Below are positions 25,748-34,132 of a DNA stretch of 64,000 nt, in pieces. This DNA is from Fimenecus sp045545735 (GTDB taxonomy: Bacteria > Bacillota > Clostridia > Oscillospirales > Acutalibacteraceae). Where the stretch lies: positions 62,001-126,000 of the forward strand of contig JAZQBM010000007.1 in assembly GCA_045545735.1 (NCBI GenBank), in the 5' to 3' direction. The notes under the pieces are model-generated. The model did no database searches, was not told where the DNA came from, and saw only the letters and a program-made list of their open reading frames with translations. The first letter of the stretch is position 1; each line of letters opens with the position of its first letter. Position numbers and translations under genes: made by a program.

Positions 25748-25820
25748 GGCAAAATGACACAAGGACTTGTTCTATAATTTCACTCGTTAACCAAAATTAA
25801 AAATAAAATATGAATTTTTT

Positions 25821-25854
25821 ATCGCAGGTATTGTATAATATCTGCGATTTTGTT
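25821..25854 (+). terminator. Terminator of the merR gene
   Basis: ATCGCAGGTATT (25821-25832) pairs with AATATCTGCGAT (25837-25848) with one G-T pair over GTAT, followed by TTTTGTT. The hairpin overlaps the next promoter. Confidence 0.7.
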
Positions 25855-25859
25855 ATACT
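25831..25859 (+). promoter_or_regulatory. Promoter of the mre operon
   Basis: TTGTAT (25831-25836), 17-nt spacer, TATACT (25854-25859) with a TG extension; TATAAT directly overlaps at 25859-25864. The -35 lies in the loop of the preceding terminator. Confidence 0.5.
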
Positions 25860-25919
25860 ATAATAGATTAATTATGTAATAAAATGCGTTATAAATATTT
25901 GAAAATGGGAGATGTAGAA

Positions 25920-26909
25920 ATGCTTTTTGCACAGGACATCGGTATCGACTTGGGTACTGCCAACACAATTGTATATCTTAAGGGAAAGGGCATTGTTCTT
26001 CGTGAGCCGTCAGTAGTTGCCGTAAACGAAAAAACTGACCCGCCATCAGTCGTTGCAGTTGGTAATGAAGCAAAAGATATGATTGGCAGAACACCGGGCT
26101 CAATTACAGCAGTAAAACCGTTGAAAGACGGTGTTATTGTCAATTCTGAAATCACATCAGATATGCTTAAAGAATTTATTAAAAAGGTAATTAAACGCTC
26201 ACCTTTTGCAAGAGCGAGAGTTCTTATCTGTGTGCCGTCAGGTATTACAGAGGTTGAAAGAAAAGCAGTTCACGATGCTGCTCGTGATGCGGGTGCAAAA
26301 TATGCATCTCTTATTCACAAGCCACTTGCGGCGGCTATCGGTGTGGGACTTCCCGTAACTGAGGCAGTAGGTAGTATGATTGTTGATATCGGTGGGGGTA
26401 CAACTGAAGTTGCAGTTGTTTCATATCGTGATATTGTTACTGCAAAGTCATCAAGAATTGCAGGCGACGATTTTGACGAGGCGATTATTGAATACATACG
26501 CAAAAAGCACAATGTTCTCATAGGCGAAAGAACTGCCGAAGAAATCAAAATAAAAATAGGCTCTGCTATGAGTTATGACGGCGAGGGTGCTATGGACGTC
26601 CGCGGTAGAAACCTTGTTGACGGACTTCCAAAGAATGTTGAAATCACATCTGAAGATGTTCGTGAAGCATTATCCGAGCCAATTTCACAAATTCTTGAAA
26701 CAATCCGTTCAACTCTTGAAAAAACTCCGCCTGAACTTCTTGCAGATATTGTTGATAACGGAATTATGCTCACAGGTGGCGGAGCACTTCTTCGCGAAAT
26801 TGATACTCTTATTTCACAAGAAACAAAAATCCCAGTTCACGTTGCAGTTGACCCAATGGACTGCGTTGCTGCAGGCATGGGTGCATGCTTAGAAAAAGGA
26901 AACATCTGA
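25920..26909 (+). CDS. mreB: Rod-shape protein MreB
   Basis: Actin-like ATPase that forms filaments under the membrane and steers lateral wall synthesis. The start was set at ATG 25920 (MLFAQDIGIDLGTANT), after GGGAG; an earlier ATG at 25884 is open but lacks a ribosome site and precedes the family start. The 329-residue product has the phosphate-1 motif GIDLGTANT, the phosphate-2 motif IVDIGGGTTEVAVVS near residue 160, and LTGGGALLREID near 288. Length is near the usual 335-345. It starts the mreB-mreC-mreD-PBP2 operon, with mreC 1 nt downstream. Confidence 0.96.
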   Translation: MLFAQDIGIDLGTANTIVYLKGKGIVLREPSVVAVNEKTDPPSVVAVGNEAKDMIGRTPGSITAVKPLKDGVIVNSEITSDMLKEFIKKVIKRSPFARARVLICVPSGITEVERKAVHDAARDAGAKYASLIHKPLAAAIGVGLPVTEAVGSMIVDIGGGTTEVAVVSYRDIVTAKSSRIAGDDFDEAIIEYIRKKHNVLIGERTAEEIKIKIGSAMSYDGEGAMDVRGRNLVDGLPKNVEITSEDVREALSEPISQILETIRSTLEKTPPELLADIVDNGIMLTGGGALLREIDTLISQETKIPVHVAVDPMDCVAAGMGACLEKGNI

Positions 26910-26910
26910 T

Positions 26911-27747
26911 ATGAATAACTTCTTCAAAAGTACAACATTTAAAGTTTTGCTGGCTGTTGCAATAGTTCTTGTCTGTGCAACGGTTTTGGCTACTGTTGTG
27001 GGAGGAGCGACTTCACCGCTTACAAACGTGGTGGATTTTGTAACTTCACCATTACAAAACGTAGCATCATATTTTTCAGCAAAATTAGACGGTTTTACGG
27101 GTGGATTTATCTCGTCCGACGCATACCGTGACCGCGTTGCAGAACTTGAACAACAAGTGGCTGATTATCAGGCGCAACTTGTAGATTACGAAAAAACTAA
27201 AAAACAACTTGAGTCATATGAGGAATTCCTTGACGTCCGTGAGAAAAATCCCGACTACACTTGGGTTTATTCAACGGTTATTGGTCGTGATTCCGCCGAT
27301 ATGTTCGGTTCGTTCACAATCAACAAAGGCTCAGATGACGGAATTAAAGTAAATGACGCAGTTATTTACAGCGAATACCTTATAGGTGTAGTAACTGAGG
27401 TTAATCCAACGTCAGCGGTTGTGCGTTCAGTATTTGACCCCTCAGTTCACGTGGCGGCTTATGAAATCAGAACAGGTGAGCTGGGCTACACAAATGCAAC
27501 TTATGATATGGCGGTTAATGGCAGATGCTCTCTTTCTGCCCTCGACAGAAATACTGCTGTTTCAAAGGGCGGAATTGTCTGCACATCAGGTACGGGCGGA
27601 ATTTTCCCGAAAGACCTTATAATTGGAACGGTTTCAGCGGTTAAACAGAGCGAAACTGACCTTTCAGCATATGCAGTTGTTGAGCCACCTGTAAACAGTA
27701 AAGATATTCACGATTGTTTTGTTATTACAGACTTTAGTGAACAATAA
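26911..27747 (+). CDS. mreC: Rod-shape protein MreC
   Basis: Bitopic membrane protein that links MreB to wall enzymes. The 278-residue product has one N-terminal membrane helix (about residues 10-30), a coiled coil (about 65-105, VAELEQQVADYQAQLVDYEK), and a beta-barrel pair from about 110. The latter includes VIGRDSADMFGSFTINKGSDDGIKVNDAV and TSGTGGIFPKDLIIGTV-type signatures seen across MreC. AAAGGAAA precedes ATG 26911, 1 nt after the mreB stop. mreD follows 13 nt later. Confidence 0.93.
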   Translation: MNNFFKSTTFKVLLAVAIVLVCATVLATVVGGATSPLTNVVDFVTSPLQNVASYFSAKLDGFTGGFISSDAYRDRVAELEQQVADYQAQLVDYEKTKKQLESYEEFLDVREKNPDYTWVYSTVIGRDSADMFGSFTINKGSDDGIKVNDAVIYSEYLIGVVTEVNPTSAVVRSVFDPSVHVAAYEIRTGELGYTNATYDMAVNGRCSLSALDRNTAVSKGGIVCTSGTGGIFPKDLIIGTVSAVKQSETDLSAYAVVEPPVNSKDIHDCFVITDFSEQ

Positions 27748-27760
27748 AGGAAAATTATAA

Positions 27761-28288
27761 ATGACAGTTCAAACCAAAACAAAAGTCAAAAGATATGCGG
27801 TTTATGGCGTAATAATCCTTTTGGCACATATTTTGCAGAATATACTGACAATCTTCCCCGAGATTGCATCGGTCAGACCTGTTTTGCTTATTTCCGTTGC
27901 GGTGTGTATTGCTATGTTTGAGGGCGAAGTGGTAGGTGCGGTGGCAGGTTTGCTGTCAGGTGCATTGTGGGACACGTTAACTGTTACGGCTGACGGTTAC
28001 AATGCACTTTATTTAATGGTTGCCTGTGCGGTATGTGGTGTGTTACTGCGAATTTTTATGCGTAATAACATAATTACTTATATAATGATGAACACTGGTA
28101 TTACAATGCTATACTTTTTAACTTATGTATTGTTTTTCATAACTGCACGCGGTATTGACGGCGGGGCAGGAATGATATTGCGATACTACTTGCCAATGGG
28201 CATTTATTCCCTTGTGCTTACACCTTTATGGTATGTGCTTATTCGTGCAGTAAACAGAAAATTCTCATATAACTATACAGAATATTAA
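27761..28288 (+). CDS. mreD: Rod-shape protein MreD
   Basis: Polytopic membrane partner of MreC in the elongasome. The 175-residue product is almost all hydrophobic with about five membrane helices and a short basic N terminus (TKTKVKRYAVYG). MreD proteins are poorly conserved, so the assignment leans on size, topology and position between mreC and PBP2. The segment VVGAVAGLLSGALWDTLT near residue 55 matches the GxxxGLxxD/W loop of the family. AAAGGAAAATTATAA precedes ATG 27761. Confidence 0.85.
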   Translation: MTVQTKTKVKRYAVYGVIILLAHILQNILTIFPEIASVRPVLLISVAVCIAMFEGEVVGAVAGLLSGALWDTLTVTADGYNALYLMVACAVCGVLLRIFMRNNIITYIMMNTGITMLYFLTYVLFFITARGIDGGAGMILRYYLPMGIYSLVLTPLWYVLIRAVNRKFSYNYTEY

Positions 28289-28324
28289 TTGATTTAAAAA
28301 GATTTGAAAGGACGGTGAAAAAGA

Positions 28325-30430
28325 ATGAGAAGTACTTACAGCTACAAAATGCGTGCAACTGCGTTTGTGGTTGCGATTTTACTTGTAATCTCAATCTTTA
28401 TTGCCGACCTTTTCAGAATACAAGTTGTTATGGCGGATGAATACGCATCAAAAAATGTTTATCTTTCATCTGCAACTACAAAAATTGATGCTTTACGCGG
28501 TGAAATTCTTGATACAAACGGAACACCGCTTGTTTATAACGAAAGTTCAAATACAGTTTATATTGATGCGTCGTATTTTCCAAAAGCATCAAACATAGAA
28601 GAACGAAATGAAATTATTCTTGCTCTTATAACTCTTTTTGAAAGCAAAGCGGTTGAGTATAATTCAACTTTGCCGATTGAACTTGTTGGTAATAACATTG
28701 TTTTCACAGAAAATAATACAAACGACAAAAACAAACTTTTTGCAAAAGATTATCTTAACTTAAATAGATATGCAACCCCACAAAATGTGTTTGATGCACT
28801 TTGTGAGTATTATTCACTTGAAGATATGTCCGTTGCTGATGCTATTAAGGTGGCATCTGTTCATTTTGCAATGGTAAAAGCAGATTTTTCAAAAAACAAT
28901 CCTTTTACAATTGCCGAAAATGTGCCCGACGAAGTTATTCTTACAATCAAAGAGCAAAGTAGATTTTATCAAGGCGTTGAAACACGAATTGATACAGAAC
29001 GTGCATACTACGACGGTACAATTGCACCACATATTATCGGCTATTATGATTATCTTAACGCTGACGAGTACTCAGCCGTGACAGAAGAATATAAAGAAGC
29101 ATTAAAAGACGAGTCGCTTACTGAGGAAGAAATTGAGGCATTAAGTCTTCGCTCATATAAAATGACCGATAAAATCGGTAAATTCGGTATTGAAAGTGCT
29201 ATGGAAGATGAACTTCGTGGTACTCGTGGTGTTGCTACAACAGTAACTAATGCTGATGGCACAAAAAACACAACCGTCACAACCGCACCTGTCAACGGAA
29301 ATAACGTAATTCTTACAATTGACGGGGATTTCCAGAAAAAAGTGCAGGATATTTTAGCATCAAAAATTAATAGTACAAAAGAAATACAGAACATTGACTC
29401 CGCAGGCAGTATTGTGGTTATGGATGTTAATGATTTCTCAATTCTCGCTTGTGCAACATACCCATCATATGATTTGTCTACTTACAAAAAGGATTACACA
29501 GAACTCAATTCTGACAAATCTGCACCTTTGTGGAACAGAGCACTCCGCAGTACTTATGCTCCCGGCTCAACAATGAAACCGATTATGGGCTTTGCCGGGC
29601 TTGAAGAGGGAATTATAACTCCAACTTCAACTATATATTGCTCAATAGAATATAATTATTTCAAAGATATGAAATTCTATTGTTTCGGTGTCGGCGACCA
29701 CGAATATCATGATGTCAACCTTGAAATAGCGTTAAGAGACTCTTGTAACATTTATTTCTATGAAGTGGGCAGACAGCTTGGAATTAACAAAATGACTGAA
29801 TATTTCAAAAAGTTTGGTCTTGGTAGTGATACGGGAACAGAACTTACTGAAACAAAAGGTATAGTGCCAAGCATTGAATATCGCGAATCATTGGGCGGAA
29901 CATGGTATCCGGGTGATACTGTTCAGGCGGCAATCGGTCAGACAGACCACCTTTATACTCCAATTCAACTTTGTTCTTACGTTTCAACTCTTGCAAACGG
30001 CGGAACAAGATACAAAGCACATTTTGTTGAGAGTATTAAGTCGGCGGATTATTCCCAAACGCTTTATCAGGCAAAACCTGAAGTGCTTAACGAAGTTGGC
30101 GGTTCAAAAGAGTCATACGAGGCAGTTAAAAAAGGTATGATTACAATGGCAAACACATACGCATCGCTTCGTGACGCAGATTATCAGGTTGCAGCAAAAA
30201 CAGGTACTGCCGATGCAAAGAAAAAAGTAAACGGTGCACTTGTTGAGTACACAAACGGTTTCTTTATCTCTTATGCCCCTGCCGATAATCCACAGATTGC
30301 AGTTGTAATTGCAGTTGAAAATGTTAAGTCTGCAGGTCTTGCAAATTATGCAAAAGAAGTTTATGATGCATATTTCAGCAGAAATTCAGACATAACTAAT
30401 TCGCAACAAAGCGGAACGGTATTGAATTAA
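28325..30430 (+). CDS. mrdA: Penicillin-binding protein 2 (elongasome transpeptidase)
   Basis: Class B PBP that cross-links peptidoglycan during elongation. The 701-residue protein has an N-terminal membrane helix (about 10-30), a dimerisation region starting with RGEILDTNGTPLVYNES, and a transpeptidase domain. The latter has the active Ser415 in APGSTMK, the SxN motif in RDSCNIYFYE, and KTG at 625-627. All three motifs are intact. AAAGGACGGTG precedes ATG 28325. As last gene of mreBCD-PBP2 it completes the shape operon. RodA is not in the window, so its partner must be elsewhere. Confidence 0.94.
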   Translation: MRSTYSYKMRATAFVVAILLVISIFIADLFRIQVVMADEYASKNVYLSSATTKIDALRGEILDTNGTPLVYNESSNTVYIDASYFPKASNIEERNEIILALITLFESKAVEYNSTLPIELVGNNIVFTENNTNDKNKLFAKDYLNLNRYATPQNVFDALCEYYSLEDMSVADAIKVASVHFAMVKADFSKNNPFTIAENVPDEVILTIKEQSRFYQGVETRIDTERAYYDGTIAPHIIGYYDYLNADEYSAVTEEYKEALKDESLTEEEIEALSLRSYKMTDKIGKFGIESAMEDELRGTRGVATTVTNADGTKNTTVTTAPVNGNNVILTIDGDFQKKVQDILASKINSTKEIQNIDSAGSIVVMDVNDFSILACATYPSYDLSTYKKDYTELNSDKSAPLWNRALRSTYAPGSTMKPIMGFAGLEEGIITPTSTIYCSIEYNYFKDMKFYCFGVGDHEYHDVNLEIALRDSCNIYFYEVGRQLGINKMTEYFKKFGLGSDTGTELTETKGIVPSIEYRESLGGTWYPGDTVQAAIGQTDHLYTPIQLCSYVSTLANGGTRYKAHFVESIKSADYSQTLYQAKPEVLNEVGGSKESYEAVKKGMITMANTYASLRDADYQVAAKTGTADAKKKVNGALVEYTNGFFISYAPADNPQIAVVIAVENVKSAGLANYAKEVYDAYFSRNSDITNSQQSGTVLN

Positions 30431-30509
30431 ATATAAGGATTTTAGCGTGATATCTTTCCGTATTATTGGAATGGTATACTAATTTTAAGACATAGAAAGA
30501 GGTATTTAT

Positions 30510-31280
30510 ATGTATTGTTCTTTTTGTGGAAGTCAACTTGATGAAAATGCGAATTTTTGCCAAACTTGTGGTAAAGGAGTTAATAATATTGTTACCTTGA
30601 CTGCAGATGAGCAAGATATAAATAAAAAGAATTCTAGAAAGAATGTGTTTGTAAAACTTACAGTAGGGTCAATTCTTTTGCAAGTTGTATTATTGGCACT
30701 CTCTTCTATGCCTAATACGGCTGGTTTGATTTGCTTTGCACTTTCTTTAATACTTACTTTGGTCATTTTTGTATTTAGTATTTTATGCGTGGTTAATTCA
30801 AAGAAGTGCGGAGGAAAAGGAAAGAAGTTTGGAATAGTTTTAACAGTTTTTTCATCACTTGTACTGGCTATAGTAATCATTGCGGTAGTGTTTGTGGGCA
30901 TAGTGGATAATCAGTCATCAGAAACCAAAATGATTAGAGAGAATATTGATAAAACAGCAGGTATGTCTGTAGAAATTCTTAAGGAGAATTTAAAAGACCC
31001 TAGTTCATTAAAAATAAATAAAATGTATGCAATCGTTTTTGACACGAGAATAACGGCACAATTTTCTGATGGAACTTATTATGATGGAGGAGAATTTGAA
31101 GGTTATTTTGAAATATATATAGACTATAGTGCACGTAATGGTTTTGGAGGAACGAATAGGACATACTGCTATTTTAAGTATGACGAAAAACTGAACTTGT
31201 TGGATTATGAAGAAATTGAATCAATGCCAAGAGAGAATCATGATAGTGTTTGGATTTTAGATGCTTCTGATTATGAATAA
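30510..31280 (+). CDS. Zinc-ribbon membrane protein
   Basis: Function unknown; 256 residues. The N terminus is a zinc ribbon (CSFCG, then CQTCGKG; Cys 3, 6, 17, 20). After a polar stretch there are hydrophobic helices near residues 48-66, 70-95 and 108-132, followed by an extracytoplasmic-looking C-terminal domain of about 120 residues with NLKDPSSLKINKMYAI and many Tyr/Phe/Asp residues. The LKDPSSLK phrase occurs in several small zinc-ribbon membrane proteins of Firmicutes. AAAGAGGT precedes ATG 30510. An extended -10 (TGGTATACT, 30472-30480) may serve as promoter. Codon use is more AT-rich than in the flanking PBP2 and rpsO genes, suggesting a later insertion. Confidence 0.65.
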   Translation: MYCSFCGSQLDENANFCQTCGKGVNNIVTLTADEQDINKKNSRKNVFVKLTVGSILLQVVLLALSSMPNTAGLICFALSLILTLVIFVFSILCVVNSKKCGGKGKKFGIVLTVFSSLVLAIVIIAVVFVGIVDNQSSETKMIRENIDKTAGMSVEILKENLKDPSSLKINKMYAIVFDTRITAQFSDGTYYDGGEFEGYFEIYIDYSARNGFGGTNRTYCYFKYDEKLNLLDYEEIESMPRENHDSVWILDASDYE

Positions 31281-31311
31281 ACGGACAATTAAAGATAATA
31301 ATAAAAAACAC

Positions 31312-31340
31312 TTGATTTTTGAAAACTCTTGTGTTATACT
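31312..31340 (+). promoter_or_regulatory. Sigma-A promoter of rpsO
   Basis: TTGATT (31312-31317), 17-nt spacer, TATACT (31335-31340) with a TG extension. Confidence 0.75.
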
Positions 31341-31344
31341 ATCA

Positions 31345-31440
31345 AGGCTATCTCTGTGCACTCGGGTGATTGAGTAATCCCAACGGGAATTCACCTGCTT
31401 TCATCTGGGGCATTTGAGTTAAATTTATTTTATTATAATG
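31345..31440 (+). ncRNA. Structured rpsO leader, probable S15 autoregulatory site
   Basis: About 105 nt separate the promoter from the rpsO start, long for this genome. CGGGTGA (31363-31369) pairs with TCACCTG (31391-31397), and inside it TCCC (31378-31381) pairs with GGGA (31385-31388) over AAC. ACTC/GAGT (31360-31363/31372-31375) is an alternative helix. S15 is known to bind its own mRNA leader in several unrelated structures; the class here is not assigned. Confidence 0.5.
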
Positions 31441-31453
31441 AGGTGAAATGACA

Positions 31454-31717
31454 ATGACACAGGCAGAGAAACAGGCTATTATGGCTGAATACGCTGCACA
31501 CGAAGGCGACACAGGTTCTCCTGAAGTTCAGATTGCAGTTCTCACAAAGAGAATTAATGACCTTACAGAGCATCTTAAGGTTAACAAGAAGGACCACCAC
31601 TCACGTCGCGGTCTTCTTAAGATGGTTGGTCGTAGAAGAAATCTTCTCGCTTACCTTCAGAAGAAAGATATCGAAAGATACCGTGCAATCGTTGCAAGAC
31701 TTGGTCTTCGTAAGTAA
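31454..31717 (+). CDS. rpsO: Ribosomal protein S15
   Basis: Small-subunit protein that binds the central domain of 16S rRNA early in assembly. The start was set at ATG 31454 because GAGGTG lies 8 nt upstream; an ATG two codons earlier is only 2 nt from that site. The 87-residue product has the family landmarks GDTGSPEVQIAVLT, KDHHSRRGLL and GRRRNLLAYL. It is followed by a terminator-like hairpin and then pnp, the same rpsO-pnp pairing found in many bacteria. Autorepression by S15 through the leader is likely. Confidence 0.97.
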   Translation: MTQAEKQAIMAEYAAHEGDTGSPEVQIAVLTKRINDLTEHLKVNKKDHHSRRGLLKMVGRRRNLLAYLQKKDIERYRAIVARLGLRK

Positions 31718-31729
31718 TCAAAACACTTT

Positions 31730-31772
31730 AAGGCAGATAAGTTTTTTCACTTATCTGCCTTGAATTGCTTTT
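31730..31772 (+). terminator. Terminator or attenuator between rpsO and pnp
   Basis: AAGGCAGATAAGT (31730-31742) pairs perfectly with ACTTATCTGCCTT (31749-31761). The tail GAATTGCTTTT is only moderately T-rich, so read-through into pnp is plausible. Confidence 0.65.
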
Positions 31773-31774
31773 AA

Positions 31775-31861
31775 CGGGGCGAAAATTCAAGGCTTTAGTG
31801 ATAAATAGAGTGTTTGAAAAAATCGAGCATTGTATTTATTGCTAAACAGATTTTTGCCCCG
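31775..31861 (+). ncRNA. Long hairpin in the pnp leader
   Basis: CGGGGCGAAAAT (31775-31786) pairs with ATTTTTGCCCCG (31850-31861). Then 31794-31817 pairs with 31823-31846 almost without interruption, using several G-T pairs and one G-G mismatch, capped by a five-A loop. The helix totals about 35 bp and ends just before the pnp ribosome site. The G-T pairs show it is an RNA structure rather than a DNA palindrome. Leader hairpins of pnp are known in Escherichia coli as RNase III/PNPase control sites. Confidence 0.75.
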
Positions 31862-31891
31862 AAAAAATAAAATTAAAGGAAGGTAAAAATT

Positions 31892-34084
31892 ATGTTTTTC
31901 AAGAATTTCAAAGTTTGGGAAACTGAACTTGCAGGCAGAAAATTAACTCTTGAAACAGGTAAAATGGCAGGACTTGCAAATGCTGCTATTTTGGCTCGTT
32001 ACGGTGAAACAGAAGTTCTTTGTACAGTTACAGCTTCTGCAAAACCAAGAGAAGGTGTGGATTTCTTCCCACTTTCAGTTGACTATGAAGAAAAAATGTA
32101 CTCAGTAGGTCGTATTCCTGGTTCATTCCAGAGACGTGAAGGCAGAGCAAGTGAAAAAGCAATCCTCACTTCTCGTTGTATTGACAGACCTATTCGTCCT
32201 CTTTTCCCAAAAGACCTTAGAAATGACTGTTCAGTTGTTGCAACAGTAATGTCAGTTGACCTTGACTGTTCACCTGAAATCACAGCTATGATTGGTGTTT
32301 CAGCAGCAATCGCAATTTCTGATATTCCATGGGATGGCCCTATTTCAGGTGTAAACGTTGGTCTTGTTGACGGTAAAATCGTAATCAACCCAAATCTCGA
32401 AGAAAGAGCAAAGTCAGACCTTGTTTTGACAGTTGCTTCTACTGCTGACCTTGTTGCTATGATTGAAGCAGGTGCAAACGAAATCGATGACGACACAATG
32501 TTTGATGCTATTATGGCAGGTCACGCTGAAAACCAGAAAATCGTTAAATTCATTCAGGGTATCGTAGATGAAGTTGGTAAGCCAAAGTTCGCTTATGAAT
32601 CTTCTGACCCGGACCCAGAAATTATGGCAGAAATCGAAGCATTCTGTATTGAAGATGTTAAAAAGGCTCTTGATACTGATGACAAACTCGTTCGTGATGA
32701 AGCACTTCTTCCAATTTATGAGGCAGTTCACGAAAAGTTTGACGAGCGTTTTGAAGGCAACGAAGGCAAACTTGATGAGATTATGTATCTTGTTCAAAAA
32801 CACGTTGTTCGTGCTTGGCTTAAAGACGAGCATAAGCGTGTTGACGGTCGTGGTATTGATGAAATCCGTCCTCTTAACGCTGAAGTTGACCTTATCACTC
32901 GTGCTCACGGTTCAGGTATGTTTACTCGTGGACAGACTCAGGTTCTTTCAATTGCAACTTTAGGCCCTATGGGTGATGCACAGCAACTTGACGGTCTTGA
33001 TGAGCAGACAGAAAAGAGATATATTCATCACTACAACTTCCCATCATACTCAGTTGGTGAAACAAAGCCATCTCGTGGTCCGGGACGTCGTGAAATCGGT
33101 CACGGTGCACTTGCAGAAAAGGCTCTTGTTCCTGTTCTTCCATCAGTTGATGAATTCCCATACGCAATCCGCGTAGTTTCAGAAGTTCTTTCATCAAACG
33201 GTTCAACTTCACAGGGCTCAATTTGTGGTTCAACTCTTGCTCTTATGGCAGCGGGTGTTCCAATTAAAGCTCCTGTTGCAGGTATTTCTTGTGGTCTTAT
33301 CACAGGCGACGAAGGCGTTTATGGCGACTTTATGACAATGGTTGACATTCAAGGTCTTGAAGACTTCTATGGCGATATGGACTTTAAGGTAGCAGGTACA
33401 AAGAACGGTATCACAGCTATTCAGATGGACCTTAAAGTACACGGTCTTACACCTGAAATCATTAAAGAAGCATTTGCAAAAACACATAAAGCAAGAAATT
33501 ATATTCTTGACGAAATTATGCTTCCTTGCATTTCTGAGCCAAGAGCAGAACTTTCAAAATATGCTCCAAAGATGCTCTCAACAAAGATTGACCCTGAAAA
33601 AATCGGTGATGTTATCGGTAAACAGGGTAAAGTTATTCAGAAGATTCAGGCTGACTGCGAAGTTAAGATTGATATTGAAGAAGACGGTCGCGTATTTATT
33701 TCAGGTATCGACCTTGAAAATGCAAAACGTGCATTGACAATCGTTGAACTTATCGCAAAAGACCCTGAAATCGGTGCAATCTACAACGGTGTAGTTACAA
33801 GACTTATGAGCTTTGGTGCTTTCGTTGAAATCGCACCAGGTAAAGAAGGACTTGTTCACATCAGCCGTCTTGATGTTAAGCGTACAGAAAAGGTTGAAGA
33901 TGTTGTTAATGTTGGCGACACAGTACTTGTAAAGGTACTTGAAATTGACGACCAAGGCAGACTTAATCTTTCACGCCGTGATGCTCTTATTGAAGTTAAA
34001 GGACTTGTTCCTGAAAACGACATTGAAGAAGCACCAAAGCGTGATAACAACCGTCGTTTTAACAGAAGAAGAAACAACGACTAA
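31892..34084 (+). CDS. pnp: Polyribonucleotide nucleotidyltransferase (PNPase)
   Basis: 3'-to-5' phosphorolytic exoribonuclease of RNA decay. The 730-residue protein has two RNase PH domains (about 10-220 and 310-530) separated by the helical domain, then a KH domain (DPEKIGDVIGKQGKVIQKIQ near residue 570) and an S1 domain (YNGVVTRLMSFGAFVEI near 632) ending in an Arg/Asn-rich tail. The length is typical. AAAGGAAGG precedes ATG 31892. It follows rpsO after a terminator-like hairpin and a long leader hairpin, an arrangement that fits PNPase autoregulation. Confidence 0.97.
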   Translation: MFFKNFKVWETELAGRKLTLETGKMAGLANAAILARYGETEVLCTVTASAKPREGVDFFPLSVDYEEKMYSVGRIPGSFQRREGRASEKAILTSRCIDRPIRPLFPKDLRNDCSVVATVMSVDLDCSPEITAMIGVSAAIAISDIPWDGPISGVNVGLVDGKIVINPNLEERAKSDLVLTVASTADLVAMIEAGANEIDDDTMFDAIMAGHAENQKIVKFIQGIVDEVGKPKFAYESSDPDPEIMAEIEAFCIEDVKKALDTDDKLVRDEALLPIYEAVHEKFDERFEGNEGKLDEIMYLVQKHVVRAWLKDEHKRVDGRGIDEIRPLNAEVDLITRAHGSGMFTRGQTQVLSIATLGPMGDAQQLDGLDEQTEKRYIHHYNFPSYSVGETKPSRGPGRREIGHGALAEKALVPVLPSVDEFPYAIRVVSEVLSSNGSTSQGSICGSTLALMAAGVPIKAPVAGISCGLITGDEGVYGDFMTMVDIQGLEDFYGDMDFKVAGTKNGITAIQMDLKVHGLTPEIIKEAFAKTHKARNYILDEIMLPCISEPRAELSKYAPKMLSTKIDPEKIGDVIGKQGKVIQKIQADCEVKIDIEEDGRVFISGIDLENAKRALTIVELIAKDPEIGAIYNGVVTRLMSFGAFVEIAPGKEGLVHISRLDVKRTEKVEDVVNVGDTVLVKVLEIDDQGRLNLSRRDALIEVKGLVPENDIEEAPKRDNNRRFNRRRNND

Positions 34085-34100
34085 TATTAAACAATAAGTA

Positions 34101-34132
34101 AAGGCTATCGCAATTGCGATAGCCTTATTTTT
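34101..34132. terminator. Bidirectional terminator between pnp and the amidase gene
   Basis: AAGGCTATCGC (34101-34111) and GCGATAGCCTT (34116-34126) over AATT, followed by ATTTTTT. Confidence 0.8.
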
